The position numbers were made by a program, and so were the translations under genes. Below, piece after piece: positions 47,951 to 61,148 of a stretch of DNA of 64,000 nucleotides. The notes under the pieces were generated by a model that saw nothing but the letters and a program-made list of their open reading frames with translations, was not told where the DNA came from and did no database searches. Numbering within the stretch: position 1 is the first letter of the stretch; every line of letters begins with the position of its first letter. Source of the stretch: Arcuatula senhousia (taxonomy: Eukaryota > Mollusca > Bivalvia > Mytilida > Mytilidae). The stretch spans positions 87,001-151,000 of the forward strand of contig CAXARO010000184.1 in the NCBI GenBank assembly GCA_963971305.1. The letters run 5' to 3'.

Positions 47951-50900
47951 TTTTTTTTCTTATTTATTATATCTGAGACCCTTAAATAGTAAAAAAGTGT
48001 TGGAAAAGTGTCATTAAGTTGATTTGACCTTGAAAAGTCAGTCAAGGTCATACGGTTACTCCATACCTAACACCGGTGTAAATTTCTTAAAAATCCATTC
48101 GCGTCAAATAATTTAGCAATTTTTTGTCATTTTTTGGTTTAAATAGGTAGATTAGACATTGGACAACTGTTTAGCACTAAAAAAACCTGACTCAAATATG
48201 GAAAAGTATGTGAAAAATAGATCATAATATGTAGTTAACCTTGAAATTGCATTTTGAGCAATTTATTATGTCGCGACACTTTTCGACTCTTAAAATCATT
48301 AACAGGAAGTGGTTTAACATTTATGAAATGGTTCCATAAAGCACCTTTATGAGTCCCTCATCACTTTGCATGCCTTACTTTTTCTATTTGTATTGTAGTT
48401 TAGGAGGAGATGTGCCAACAAACTTTATGGTGTAAGGGGAGATAACTCCGTAACTATAAATAGTTTCGCTTAACGGACTAAATTTGAAATTTGTTTTTCA
48501 TGACCGATATACTACCTTAAGTATCGAAATGATATGTCGCGAAACAAAAAAGTAGAATTTGTGGCGGATGAAGAATAATAATAATAATAATAATCAGAAG
48601 AATTGCTAGAAGGTCTTTACGACCATAGTCGTGAAAGACCTTAATAAGGACCGGTCGACATTTTTTCATCTGATTTTGACTAAAAATGATTAAAAGTAGT
48701 ACAATTAACATGTTTTGACCATTTTTAGTGAAAAAATGTCAAATTTCACATTTTTGGGTAAAAGGGGGGATAAATTTTCATTTTTTTCATTTATTATATC
48801 TGAGACCCTTAAATAGTAAAAAAGTGTTGGAAAAGTGTCATTAAGTTGATTTGACCTTGAAAAGTCAGTCAAGGTCATACGGTTACTCCATACCTAACAC
48901 CGGTGTAAATTTCTTAAAAATCCATTCGCGTCAAATAATTTAGCAATTTTTTGTCATTTTTTGGTTTAAATAGGTAGATTAGACATTGGACAACTGTTTA
49001 GCACTAAAAAAACCTGACTCAAATATGGAAAAGTATGTGAAAAATAGATCATAATATGTAGTTAACCTTGAAATTGCATTTTGAGCAATTTATTATGTCG
49101 CGACACTTTTCGACTCTTAAAATCATTAACAGGAAGTGGTTTAACATTTATGAAATGGTTCCATAAAGCACCTTTATGAGTCCCTCATCACTTTGCATGC
49201 CTTACTTTTTCTATTTGTATTGTAGTTTAGGAGGAGATGTGCCAACAAACTTTATGGTGTAAGGGGAGATAACTCCGTAACTATAAATAGTTTCGCTTAA
49301 CGGACTAAATTTGAAATTTGTTTTTCATGACCGATATACTACCTTAAGTATCGAAATGATATGTCGCGAAACAAAAAAGTAGAATTTGTGGCGGATGAAG
49401 AATAATAATAATAATAATAATCAGAAGAATTGCTAGAAGGTCTTTACGACCATAGTCGTGAAAGACCTTAATAAGGACCGGTCGACATTTTTTCATCTGA
49501 TTTTGACTAAAAATGATTAAAAGTAGTACAATTAACATGTTTTGACCATTTTTAGTGAAAAAATGTCAAATTTCACATTTTTGGGTAAAAGGGGGGATAA
49601 ATTTTCATTTTTTTCATTTATTATATCTGAGACCCTTAAATAGTAAAAAAGTGTTGGAAAAGTGTCATTAAGTTGATTTGACCTTGAAAAGTCAGTCAAG
49701 GTCATACGGTTACTCCATACCTAACACCGGTGTAAATTTCTTAAAAATCCATTCGCGTCAAATAATTTAGCAATTTTTTGTCATTTTTTGGTTTAAATAG
49801 GTAGATTAGACATTGGACAACTGTTTAGCACTAAAAAAACCTGACTCAAATATGGAAAAGTATGTGAAAAATAGATCATAATATGTAGTTAACCTTGAAA
49901 TTGCATTTTGAGCAATTTATTATGTCGCGACACTTTTCGACTTTTAAAATCATTAACAGGAAGTGGTTTAACATTTATGAAATGGTTCCATAAAGCACCT
50001 TTATGAGTCCCTCATCACTTTGCATGCCTTACTTTTTCTATTTGTATTGTAGTTTAGGAGGAGATGTGCCAACAAACTTTATGGTGTAAGGGGAGATAAC
50101 TCCGTAACTATAAATAGTTTCGCTTAACGGACTAAATTTGAAATTTGTTTTTCATGACCGATATACTACCTTAAGTATCGAAATGATATGTCGCGAAACA
50201 AAAAAGTAGAATTTGTGGCGGATGAAGAATAATAATAATAATAATAATCAGAAGAATTGCTAGAAGGTCTTTACGACCATAGTCGTGAAAGACCTTAATA
50301 AGGACCGGTCGACATTTTTTCATCTGATTTTGACTAAAAATGATTAAAAGTAGTACAATTAACATGTTTTGACCATTTTTAGTGAAAAAATGTCAAATTT
50401 CACATTTTTGGGTAAAAGGGGGGATAAATTTTCATTTTTTTCATTTATTATATCTGAGACCCTTAAATAGTAAAAAAGTGTTGGAAAAGTGTCATTAAGT
50501 TGATTTGACCTTGAAAAGTCAGTCAAGGTCATACGGTTACTCCATACCTAACACCGGTGTAAATTTCTTAAAAATCCATTCGCGTCAAATAATTTAGCAA
50601 TTTTTTGTCATTTTTTGGTTTAAATAGGTAGATTAGACATTGGACAACTGTTTAGCACTAAAAAAACCTGACTCAAATATGGAAAAGTATGTGAAAAATA
50701 GATCATAATATGTAGTTAACCTTGAAATTGCATTTTGAGCAATTTATTATGTCGCGACACTTTTCGACTCTTAAAATCATTAACAGGAAGTGGTTTAACA
50801 TTTATGAAATGGTTCCATAAAGCACCTTTATGAGTCCCTCATCACTTTGCATGCCTTACTTTTTCTATTTGTATTGTAGTTTAGGAGGAGATGTGCCAAC

Positions 50901-53900
50901 AAACTTTATGGTGTAAGGGGAGATAACTCCGTAACTATAAATAGTTTCGCTTAACGGACTAAATTTGAAATTTGTTTTTCATGACCGATATACTACCTTA
51001 AGTATCGAAATGATATGTCGCGAAACAAAAAAGTAGAATTTGTGGCGGATGAAGAATAATAATAATAATAATAATCAGAAGAATTGCTAGAAGGTCTTTA
51101 CGACCATAGTCGTGAAAGACCTTAATAAGGACCGGTCGACATTTTTTCATCTGATTTTGACTAAAAATGATTAAAAGTAGTACAATTAACATGTTTTGAC
51201 CATTTTTAGTGAAAAAATGTCAAATTTCACATTTTTGGGTAAAAGGGGGGATAAATTTTCATTTTTTTCATTTATTATATCTGAGACCCTTAAATAGTAA
51301 AAAAGTGTTGGAAAAGTGTCATTAAGTTGATTTGACCTTGAAAAGTCAGTCAAGGTCATACGGTTACTCCATACCTAACACCGGTGTAAATTTCTTAAAA
51401 ATCCATTCGCGTCAAATAATTTAGCAATTTTTTGTCATTTTTTGGTTTAAATAGGTAGATTAGACATTGGACAACTGTTTAGCACTAAAAAAACCTGACT
51501 CAAATATGGAAAAGTATGTGAAAAATAGATCATAATATGTAGTTAACCTTGAAATTGCATTTTGAGCAATTTATTATGTCGCGACACTTTTCGACTCTTA
51601 AAATCATTAACAGGAAGTGGTTTAACATTTATGAAATGGTTCCATAAAGCACCTTTATGAGTCCCTCATCACTTTGCATGCCTTACTTTTTCTATTTGTA
51701 TTGTAGTTTAGGAGGAGATGTGCCAACAAACTTTATGGTGTAAGGGGAGATAACTCCGTAACTATAAATAGTTTCGCTTAACGGACTAAATTTGAAATTT
51801 GTTTTTCATGACCGATATACTACCTTAAGTATCGAAATGATATGTCGCGAAACAAAAAAGTAGAATTTGTGGCGGATGAAGAATAATAATAATAATAATA
51901 ATCAGAAGAATTGCTAGAAGGTCTTTACGACCATAGTCGTGAAAGACCTTAATAAGGACCGGTCGACATTTTTTCATCTGATTTTGACTAAAAATGATTA
52001 AAAGTAGTACAATTAACATGTTTTGACCATTTTTAGTGAAAAAATGTCAAATTTCACATTTTTGGGTAAAAGGGGGGATAAATTTTCATTTTTTTCATTT
52101 ATTATATCTGAGACCCTTAAATAGTAAAAAAGTGTTGGAAAAGTGTCATTAAGTTGATTTGACCTTGAAAAGTCAGTCAAGGTCATACGGTTACTCCATA
52201 CCTAACACCGGTGTAAATTTCTTAAAAATCCATTCGCGTCAAATAATTTAGCAATTTTTTGTCATTTTTTGGTTTAAATAGGTAGATTAGACATTGGACA
52301 ACTGTTTAGCACTAAAAAAACCTGACTCAAATATGGAAAAGTATGTGAAAAATAGATCATAATATGTAGTTAACCTTGAAATTGCATTTTGAGCAATTTA
52401 TTATGTCGCGACACTTTTCGACTCTTAAAATCATTAACAGGAAGTGGTTTAACATTTATGAAATGGTTCCATAAAGCACCTTTATGAGTCCCTCATCACT
52501 TTGCATGCCTTACTTTTTCTATTTGTATTGTAGTTTAGGAGGAGATGTGCCAACAAACTTTATGGTGTAAGGGGAGATAACTCCGTAACTATAAATAGTT
52601 TCGCTTAACGGACTAAATTTGAAATTTGTTTTTCATGACCGATATACTACCTTAAGTATCGAAATGATATGTCGCGAAACAAAAAAGTAGAATTTGTGGC
52701 GGATGAAGAATAATAATAATAATAATAATCAGAAGAATTGCTAGAAGGTCTTTACGACCATAGTCGTGAAAGACCTTAATAAGGACCGGTCGACATTTTT
52801 TCATCTGATTTTGACTAAAAATGATTAAAAGTAGTACAATTAACATGTTTTGACCATTTTTAGTGAAAAAATGTCAAATTTCACATTTTTGGGTAAAAGG
52901 GGGGATAAATTTTCATTTTTTTCATTTATTATATCTGAGACCCTTAAATAGTAAAAAAGTGTTGGAAAAGTGTCATTAAGTTGATTTGACCTTGAAAAGT
53001 CAGTCAAGGTCATACGGTTACTCCATACCTAACACCGGTGTAAATTTCTTAAAAATCCATTCGCGTCAAATAATTTAGCAATTTTTTGTCATTTTTTGGT
53101 TTAAATAGGTAGATTAGACATTGGACAACTGTTTAGCACTAAAAAAACCTGACTCAAATATGGAAAAGTATGTGAAAAATAGATCATAATATGTAGTTAA
53201 CCTTGAAATTGCATTTTGAGCAATTTATTATGTCGCGACACTTTTCGACTCTTAAAATCATTAACAGGAAGTGGTTTAACATTTATGAAATGGTTCCATA
53301 AAGCACCTTTATGAGTCCCTCATCACTTTGCATGCCTTACTTTTTCTATTTGTATTGTAGTTTAGGAGGAGATGTGCCAACAAACTTTATGGTGTAAGGG
53401 GAGATAACTCCGTAACTATAAATAGTTTCGCTTAACGGACTAAATTTGAAATTTGTTTTTCATGACCGATATACTACCTTAAGTATCGAAATGATATGTC
53501 GCGAAACAAAAAAGTAGAATTTGTGGCGGATGAAGAATAATAATAATAATAATAATCAGAAGAATTGCTAGAAGGTCTTTACGACCATAGTCGTGAAAGA
53601 CCTTAATAAGGACCGGTCGACATTTTTTCATCTGATTTTGACTAAAAATGATTAAAAGTAGTACAATTAACATGTTTTGACCATTTTTAGTGAAAAAATG
53701 TCAAATTTCACATTTTTGGGTAAAAGGGGGGATAAATTTTCATTTTTTTCATTTATTATATCTGAGACCCTTAAATAGTAAAAAAGTGTTGGAAAAGTGT
53801 CATTAAGTTGATTTGACCTTGAAAAGTCAGTCAAGGTCATACGGTTACTCCATACCTAACACCGGTGTAAATTTCTTAAAAATCCATTCGCGTCAAATAA

Positions 53901-56900
53901 TTTAGCAATTTTTTGTCATTTTTTGGTTTAAATAGGTAGATTAGACATTGGACAACTGTTTAGCACTAAAAAAACCTGACTCAAATATGGAAAAGTATGT
54001 GAAAAATAGATCATAATATGTAGTTAACCTTGAAATTGCATTTTGAGCAATTTATTATGTCGCGACACTTTTCGACTCTTAAAATCATTAACAGGAAGTG
54101 GTTTAACATTTATGAAATGGTTCCATAAAGCACCTTTATGAGTCCCTCATCACTTTGCATGCCTTACTTTTTCTATTTGTATTGTAGTTTAGGAGGAGAT
54201 GTGCCAACAAACTTTATGGTGTAAGGGGAGATAACTCCGTAACTATAAATAGTTTCGCTTAACGGACTAAATTTGAAATTTGTTTTTCATGACCGATATA
54301 CTACCTTAAGTATCGAAATGATATGTCGCGAAACAAAAAAGTAGAATTTGTGGCGGATGAAGAATAATAATAATAATAATAATCAGAAGAATTGCTAGAA
54401 GGTCTTTACGACCATAGTCGTGAAAGACCTTAATAAGGACCGGTCGACATTTTTTCATCTGATTTTGACTAAAAATGATTAAAAGTAGTACAATTAACAT
54501 GTTTTGACCATTTTTAGTGAAAAAATGTCAAATTTCACATTTTTGGGTAAAAGGGGGGATAAATTTTCATTTTTTTCATTTATTATATCTGAGACCCTTA
54601 AATAGTAAAAAAGTGTTGGAAAAGTGTCATTAAGTTGATTTGACCTTGAAAAGTCAGTCAAGGTCATACGGTTACTCCATACCTAACACCGGTGTAAATT
54701 TCTTAAAAATCCATTCGCGTCAAATAATTTAGCAATTTTTTGTCATTTTTTGGTTTAAATAGGTAGATTAGACATTGGACAACTGTTTAGCACTAAAAAA
54801 ACCTGACTCAAATATGGAAAAGTATGTGAAAAATAGATCATAATATGTAGTTAACCTTGAAATTGCATTTTGAGCAATTTATTATGTCGCGACACTTTTC
54901 GACTCTTAAAATCATTAACAGGAAGTGGTTTAACATTTATGAAATGGTTCCATAAAGCACCTTTATGAGTCCCTCATCACTTTGCATGCCTTACTTTTTC
55001 TATTTGTATTGTAGTTTAGGAGGAGATGTGCCAACAAACTTTATGGTGTAAGGGGAGATAACTCCGTAACTATAAATAGTTTCGCTTAACGGACTAAATT
55101 TGAAATTTGTTTTTCATGACCGATATACTACCTTAAGTATCGAAATGATATGTCGCGAAACAAAAAAGTAGAATTTGTGGCGGATGAAGAATAATAATAA
55201 TAATAATAATCAGAAGAATTGCTAGAAGGTCTTTACGACCATAGTCGTGAAAGACCTTAATAAGGACCGGTCGACATTTTTTCATCTGATTTTGACTAAA
55301 AATGATTAAAAGTAGTACAATTAACATGTTTTGACCATTTTTAGTGAAAAAATGTCAAATTTCACATTTTTGGGTAAAAGGGGGGATAAATTTTCATTTT
55401 TTTCATTTATTATATCTGAGACCCTTAAATAGTAAAAAAGTGTTGGAAAAGTGTCATTAAGTTGATTTGACCTTGAAAAGTCAGTCAAGGTCATACGGTT
55501 ACTCCATACCTAACACCGGTGTAAATTTCTTAAAAATCCATTCGCGTCAAATAATTTAGCAATTTTTTGTCATTTTTTGGTTTAAATAGGTAGATTAGAC
55601 ATTGGACAACTGTTTAGCACTAAAAAAACCTGACTCAAATATGGAAAAGTATGTGAAAAATAGATCATAATATGTAGTTAACCTTGAAATTGCATTTTGA
55701 GCAATTTATTATGTCGCGACACTTTTCGACTCTTAAAATCATTAACAGGAAGTGGTTTAACATTTATGAAATGGTTCCATAAAGCACCTTTATGAGTCCC
55801 TCATCACTTTGCATGCCTTACTTTTTCTATTTGTATTGTAGTTTAGGAGGAGATGTGCCAACAAACTTTATGGTGTAAGGGGAGATAACTCCGTAACTAT
55901 AAATAGTTTCGCTTAACGGACTAAATTTGAAATTTGTTTTTCATGACCGATATACTACCTTAAGTATCGAAATGATATGTCGCGAAACAAAAAAGTAGAA
56001 TTTGTGGCGGATGAAGAATAATAATAATAATAATAATCAGAAGAATTGCTAGAAGGTCTTTACGACCATAGTCGTGAAAGACCTTAATAAGGACCGGTCG
56101 ACATTTTTTCATCTGATTTTGACTAAAAATGATTAAAAGTAGTACAATTAACATGTTTTGACCATTTTTAGTGAAAAAATGTCAAATTTCACATTTTTGG
56201 GTAAAAGGGGGGATAAATTTTCATTTTTTTCATTTATTATATCTGAGACCCTTAAATAGTAAAAAAGTGTTGGAAAAGTGTCATTAAGTTGATTTGACCT
56301 TGAAAAGTCAGTCAAGGTCATACGGTTACTCCATACCTAACACCGGTGTAAATTTCTTAAAAATCCATTCGCGTCAAATAATTTAGCAATTTTTTGTCAT
56401 TTTTTGGTTTAAATAGGTAGATTAGACATTGGACAACTGTTTAGCACTAAAAAAACCTGACTCAAATATGGAAAAGTATGTGAAAAATAGATCATAATAT
56501 GTAGTTAACCTTGAAATTGCATTTTGAGCAATTTATTATGTCGCGACACTTTTCGACTCTTAAAATCATTAACAGGAAGTGGTTTAACATTTATGAAATG
56601 GTTCCATAAAGCACCTTTATGAGTCCCTCATCACTTTGCATGCCTTACTTTTTCTATTTGTATTGTAGTTTAGGAGGAGATGTGCCAACAAACTTTATGG
56701 TGTAAGGGGAGATAACTCCGTAACTATAAATAGTTTCGCTTAACGGACTAAATTTGAAATTTGTTTTTCATGACCGATATACTACCTTAAGTATCGAAAT
56801 GATATGTCGCGAAACAAAAAAGTAGAATTTGTGGCGGATGAAGAATAATAATAATAATAATAATCAGAAGAATTGCTAGAAGGTCTTTACGACCATAGTC

Positions 56901-57690
56901 GTGAAAGACCTTAATAAGGACCGGTCGACATTTTTTCATCTGATTTTGACTAAAAATGATTAAAAGTAGTACAATTAACATGTTTTGACCATTTTTAGTG
57001 AAAAAATGTCAAATTTCACATTTTTGGGTAAAAGGGGGGATAAATTTTCATTTTTTTCATTTATTATATCTGAGACCCTTAAATAGTAAAAAAGTGTTGG
57101 AAAAGTGTCATTAAGTTGATTTGACCTTGAAAAGTCAGTCAAGGTCATACGGTTACTCCATACCTAACACCGGTGTAAATTTCTTAAAAATCCATTCGCG
57201 TCAAATAATTTAGCAATTTTTTGTCATTTTTTGGTTTAAATAGGTAGATTAGACATTGGACAACTGTTTAGCACTAAAAAAACCTGACTCAAATATGGAA
57301 AAGTATGTGAAAAATAGATCATAATATGTAGTTAACCTTGAAATTGCATTTTGAGCAATTTATTATGTCGCGACACTTTTCGACTCTTAAAATCATTAAC
57401 AGGAAGTGGTTTAACATTTATGAAATGGTTCCATAAAGCACCTTTATGAGTCCCTCATCACTTTGCATGCCTTACTTTTTCTATTTGTATTGTAGTTTAG
57501 GAGGAGATGTGCCAACAAACTTTATGGTGTAAGGGGAGATAACTCCGTAACTATAAATAGTTTCGCTTAACGGACTAAATTTGAAATTTGTTTTTCATGA
57601 CCGATATACTACCTTAAGTATCGAAATGATATGTCGCGAAACAAAAAAGTAGAATTTGTGGCGGATGAAGAATAATAATAATAATAATAA
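47951..57690 (+). repeat. Satellite array D1: one 5'-truncated and 11 full D units
   Basis: The first unit is missing about its first 190 bp, including the hairpin, and starts abruptly near ATTTATTATATCTGAGACCC. Full units begin at 48595, 49422, 50249, 51076, 51903, 52730, 53557, 54384, 55211, 56038 and 56865, each exactly 827 bp. The only variant I noticed is CGACTTTTAAAA in place of CGACTCTTAAAA near 49940. D is a diverged sister of A with the same order of boxes, minus the TGACCT-cluster and CACCTAAG block (about 115 bp). A 64-codon minus-strand frame recurs in every unit and reads the TAA tract as poly-isoleucine, so it is not a gene. Confidence 0.95.
48025..48050. promoter_or_regulatory. 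Everted TCAAGGTCA pair (representative D unit)
   Basis: TGACCTTGA, AAAGTCAG, TCAAGGTCA. It is identical to the pair in A although the flanking sequence has diverged. All D units have it. Confidence 0.5.
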
Positions 57691-58621
57691 TTAAAGTGCC
57701 ATTTGTTCCGAGAACAAATGAGAGGTCTTTCCCATAAACGTGACCTATGACCTTTGACCTTTGTCTAAAAGTTAAGCTCTTCAATTTCTGATAAAAATAT
57801 ATAAATATATATATATATACTATATTATCTTTAACCGTTTAAATGTTATATAAGTAAATAATGCATAGGATGATATTTTCGGCCGCCATTTTGAAATCAC
57901 TCAACCGTTTCATGTACTTTTTGGGCTTAAATGATAGGTATTGTCAAGACGGTCATTTTTCATACACATGTCTATTATACTATCTGTTACGGTTTTCAAG
58001 TTATTGGCAAAAAACGTATTTCGCGAAAACTTGTTTCGGCCGTTATTTCATAACCGCTCAACCGAATCATGCACTATTTGGACTCAAATTGTAGGTCTTT
58101 TCAAGACAATCATTTTTTGTTCATATATTGTCTATACTATCTCTAACGGTTTTCGAGTTATAAGCAAAAAACCGTTTGACGGCCGCCATTTTGGCAATAG
58201 TAAACGCAAAAAAGTTTTCGATTGCATATTCGTAATCAGGACCCTCAAATCTACCTGGAAACCAAATTTCATAAAAATCGGACAATTTTTACATTTTGCG
58301 CCAAGTTTGCGCCATACGCGCGCAACCAGGAAGTAAATTACAGCATTCATTTTGCATGATAAATCATCACCAGGATGTAAGCTACCATTTTCATTAAACA
58401 GAATCTTTATAACTATTACCGTTTCTGAGCTCACCTGATAACAAGGGTAAACAGCGTTTTGCGCTATTGCGCCGAAACTACAAATAATTTAGCGTCAGGC
58501 CCATAGTCATTTCTATTCCTGGCAGTGCTGAATAAGTGTGCCAAATTTCATAAAGATCGGTCAAGAAACTTTTTGCTCACGAGCGGCAGAAAAAAAAAAA
58601 GAATAATAATAATAATAATAA
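57691..58621 (+). repeat. Module C3
   Basis: It interrupts the D arrays. Class II stem-loop at 57700-57720 with loop CGA, then GAGAGGTCTTTCCC. A short (TA)n stretch lies near 57800-57830. The body has YY1-like sites near 57880 and 58182, while the middle site has decayed to GGCCGTTATTTC near 58039. One G1-type unit lies near 58230-58315. The tail has GCGGCAG, poly-A and (TAA)n. It is closest to C2, for example in the CGATTGCATATTCGTAATC phrase. Confidence 0.85.
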
Positions 58622-58640
58622 TAGGCCTAACGAATACAAT

Positions 58641-58670
58641 AAGGTCTTTCCTACGGAAGGGAAAGACCTT
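58641..58670 (+). repeat. Bare class I hairpin before array D2
   Basis: GGCCTAACGAATACAATA leader and the AAGGTCTTTCCT / AGGGAAAGACCTT hairpin. The A-rich joint is very short (AAT) before the first D2 unit. Confidence 0.85.
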
Positions 58671-58673
58671 AAT

Positions 58674-61148
58674 CAGAAGAATTGCTAGAAGGTCTTTACG
58701 ACCATAGTCGTGAAAGACCTTAATAAGGACCGGTCGACATTTTTTCATCTGATTTTGACTAAAAATGATTAAAAGTAGTACAATTAACATGTTTTGACCA
58801 TTTTTAGTGAAAAAATGTCAAATTTCACATTTTTGGGTAAAAGGGGGGATAAATTTTCATTTTTTTCATTTATTATATCTGAGACCCTTAAATAGTAAAA
58901 AAGTGTTGGAAAAGTGTCATTAAGTTGATTTGACCTTGAAAAGTCAGTCAAGGTCATACGGTTACTCCATACCTAACACCGGTGTAAATTTCTTAAAAAT
59001 CCATTCGCGTCAAATAATTTAGCAATTTTTTGTCATTTTTTGGTTTAAATAGGTAGATTAGACATTGGACAACTGTTTAGCACTAAAAAAACCTGACTCA
59101 AATATGGAAAAGTATGTGAAAAATAGATCATAATATGTAGTTAACCTTGAAATTGCATTTTGAGCAATTTATTATGTCGCGACACTTTTCGACTCTTAAA
59201 ATCATTAACAGGAAGTGGTTTAACATTTATGAAATGGTTCCATAAAGCACCTTTATGAGTCCCTCATCACTTTGCATGCCTTACTTTTTCTATTTGTATT
59301 GTAGTTTAGGAGGAGATGTGCCAACAAACTTTATGGTGTAAGGGGAGATAACTCCGTAACTATAAATAGTTTCGCTTAACGGACTAAATTTGAAATTTGT
59401 TTTTCATGACCGATATACTACCTTAAGTATCGAAATGATATGTCGCGAAACAAAAAAGTAGAATTTGTGGCGGATGAAGAATAATAATAATAATAATAAT
59501 CAGAAGAATTGCTAGAAGGTCTTTACGACCATAGTCGTGAAAGACCTTAATAAGGACCGGTCGACATTTTTTCATCTGATTTTGACTAAAAATGATTAAA
59601 AGTAGTACAATTAACATGTTTTGACCATTTTTAGTGAAAAAATGTCAAATTTCACATTTTTGGGTAAAAGGGGGGATAAATTTTCATTTTTTTCATTTAT
59701 TATATCTGAGACCCTTAAATAGTAAAAAAGTGTTGGAAAAGTGTCATTAAGTTGATTTGACCTTGAAAAGTCAGTCAAGGTCATACGGTTACTCCATACC
59801 TAACACCGGTGTAAATTTCTTAAAAATCCATTCGCGTCAAATAATTTAGCAATTTTTTGTCATTTTTTGGTTTAAATAGGTAGATTAGACATTGGACAAC
59901 TGTTTAGCACTAAAAAAACCTGACTCAAATATGGAAAAGTATGTGAAAAATAGATCATAATATGTAGTTAACCTTGAAATTGCATTTTGAGCAATTTATT
60001 ATGTCGCGACACTTTTCGACTCTTAAAATCATTAACAGGAAGTGGTTTAACATTTATGAAATGGTTCCATAAAGCACCTTTATGAGTCCCTCATCACTTT
60101 GCATGCCTTACTTTTTCTATTTGTATTGTAGTTTAGGAGGAGATGTGCCAACAAACTTTATGGTGTAAGGGGAGATAACTCCGTAACTATAAATAGTTTC
60201 GCTTAACGGACTAAATTTGAAATTTGTTTTTCATGACCGATATACTACCTTAAGTATCGAAATGATATGTCGCGAAACAAAAAAGTAGAATTTGTGGCGG
60301 ATGAAGAATAATAATAATAATAATAATCAGAAGAATTGCTAGAAGGTCTTTACGACCATAGTCGTGAAAGACCTTAATAAGGACCGGTCGACATTTTTTC
60401 ATCTGATTTTGACTAAAAATGATTAAAAGTAGTACAATTAACATGTTTTGACCATTTTTAGTGAAAAAATGTCAAATTTCACATTTTTGGGTAAAAGGGG
60501 GGATAAATTTTCATTTTTTTCATTTATTATATCTGAGACCCTTAAATAGTAAAAAAGTGTTGGAAAAGTGTCATTAAGTTGATTTGACCTTGAAAAGTCA
60601 GTCAAGGTCATACGGTTACTCCATACCTAACACCGGTGTAAATTTCTTAAAAATCCATTCGCGTCAAATAATTTAGCAATTTTTTGTCATTTTTTGGTTT
60701 AAATAGGTAGATTAGACATTGGACAACTGTTTAGCACTAAAAAAACCTGACTCAAATATGGAAAAGTATGTGAAAAATAGATCATAATATGTAGTTAACC
60801 TTGAAATTGCATTTTGAGCAATTTATTATGTCGCGACACTTTTCGACTCTTAAAATCATTAACAGGAAGTGGTTTAACATTTATGAAATGGTTCCATAAA
60901 GCACCTTTATGAGTCCCTCATCACTTTGCATGCCTTACTTTTTCTATTTGTATTGTAGTTTAGGAGGAGATGTGCCAACAAACTTTATGGTGTAAGGGGA
61001 GATAACTCCGTAACTATAAATAGTTTCGCTTAACGGACTAAATTTGAAATTTGTTTTTCATGACCGATATACTACCTTAAGTATCGAAATGATATGTCGC
61101 GAAACAAAAAAGTAGAATTTGTGGCGGATGAAGAATAATAATAATAAT
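58674..61148 (+). repeat. Satellite array D2: 3 D units
   Basis: Units begin at 58674, 59501 and 60328, spaced exactly 827 bp. They look identical to D1 units although C3 and a hairpin unit lie between. The last unit has a shorter TAA tail and joins the class II hairpin of segment E. Confidence 0.95.

Noticed and set aside
44574..58336. 131-codon plus-strand frames and 100-codon minus-strand frames in C2 and C3
   Set aside because: Overlapping frames on both strands in a repeated module, with no recognisable domain; C1 has the frame shifted and shortened.
48517..60444. A 64-codon minus-strand frame in every D unit
   Set aside because: It reads the TAA tract as poly-isoleucine, crosses the unit boundary and hairpin, and repeats only because the units are copies. 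No domain, no start context and no conservation in A units.
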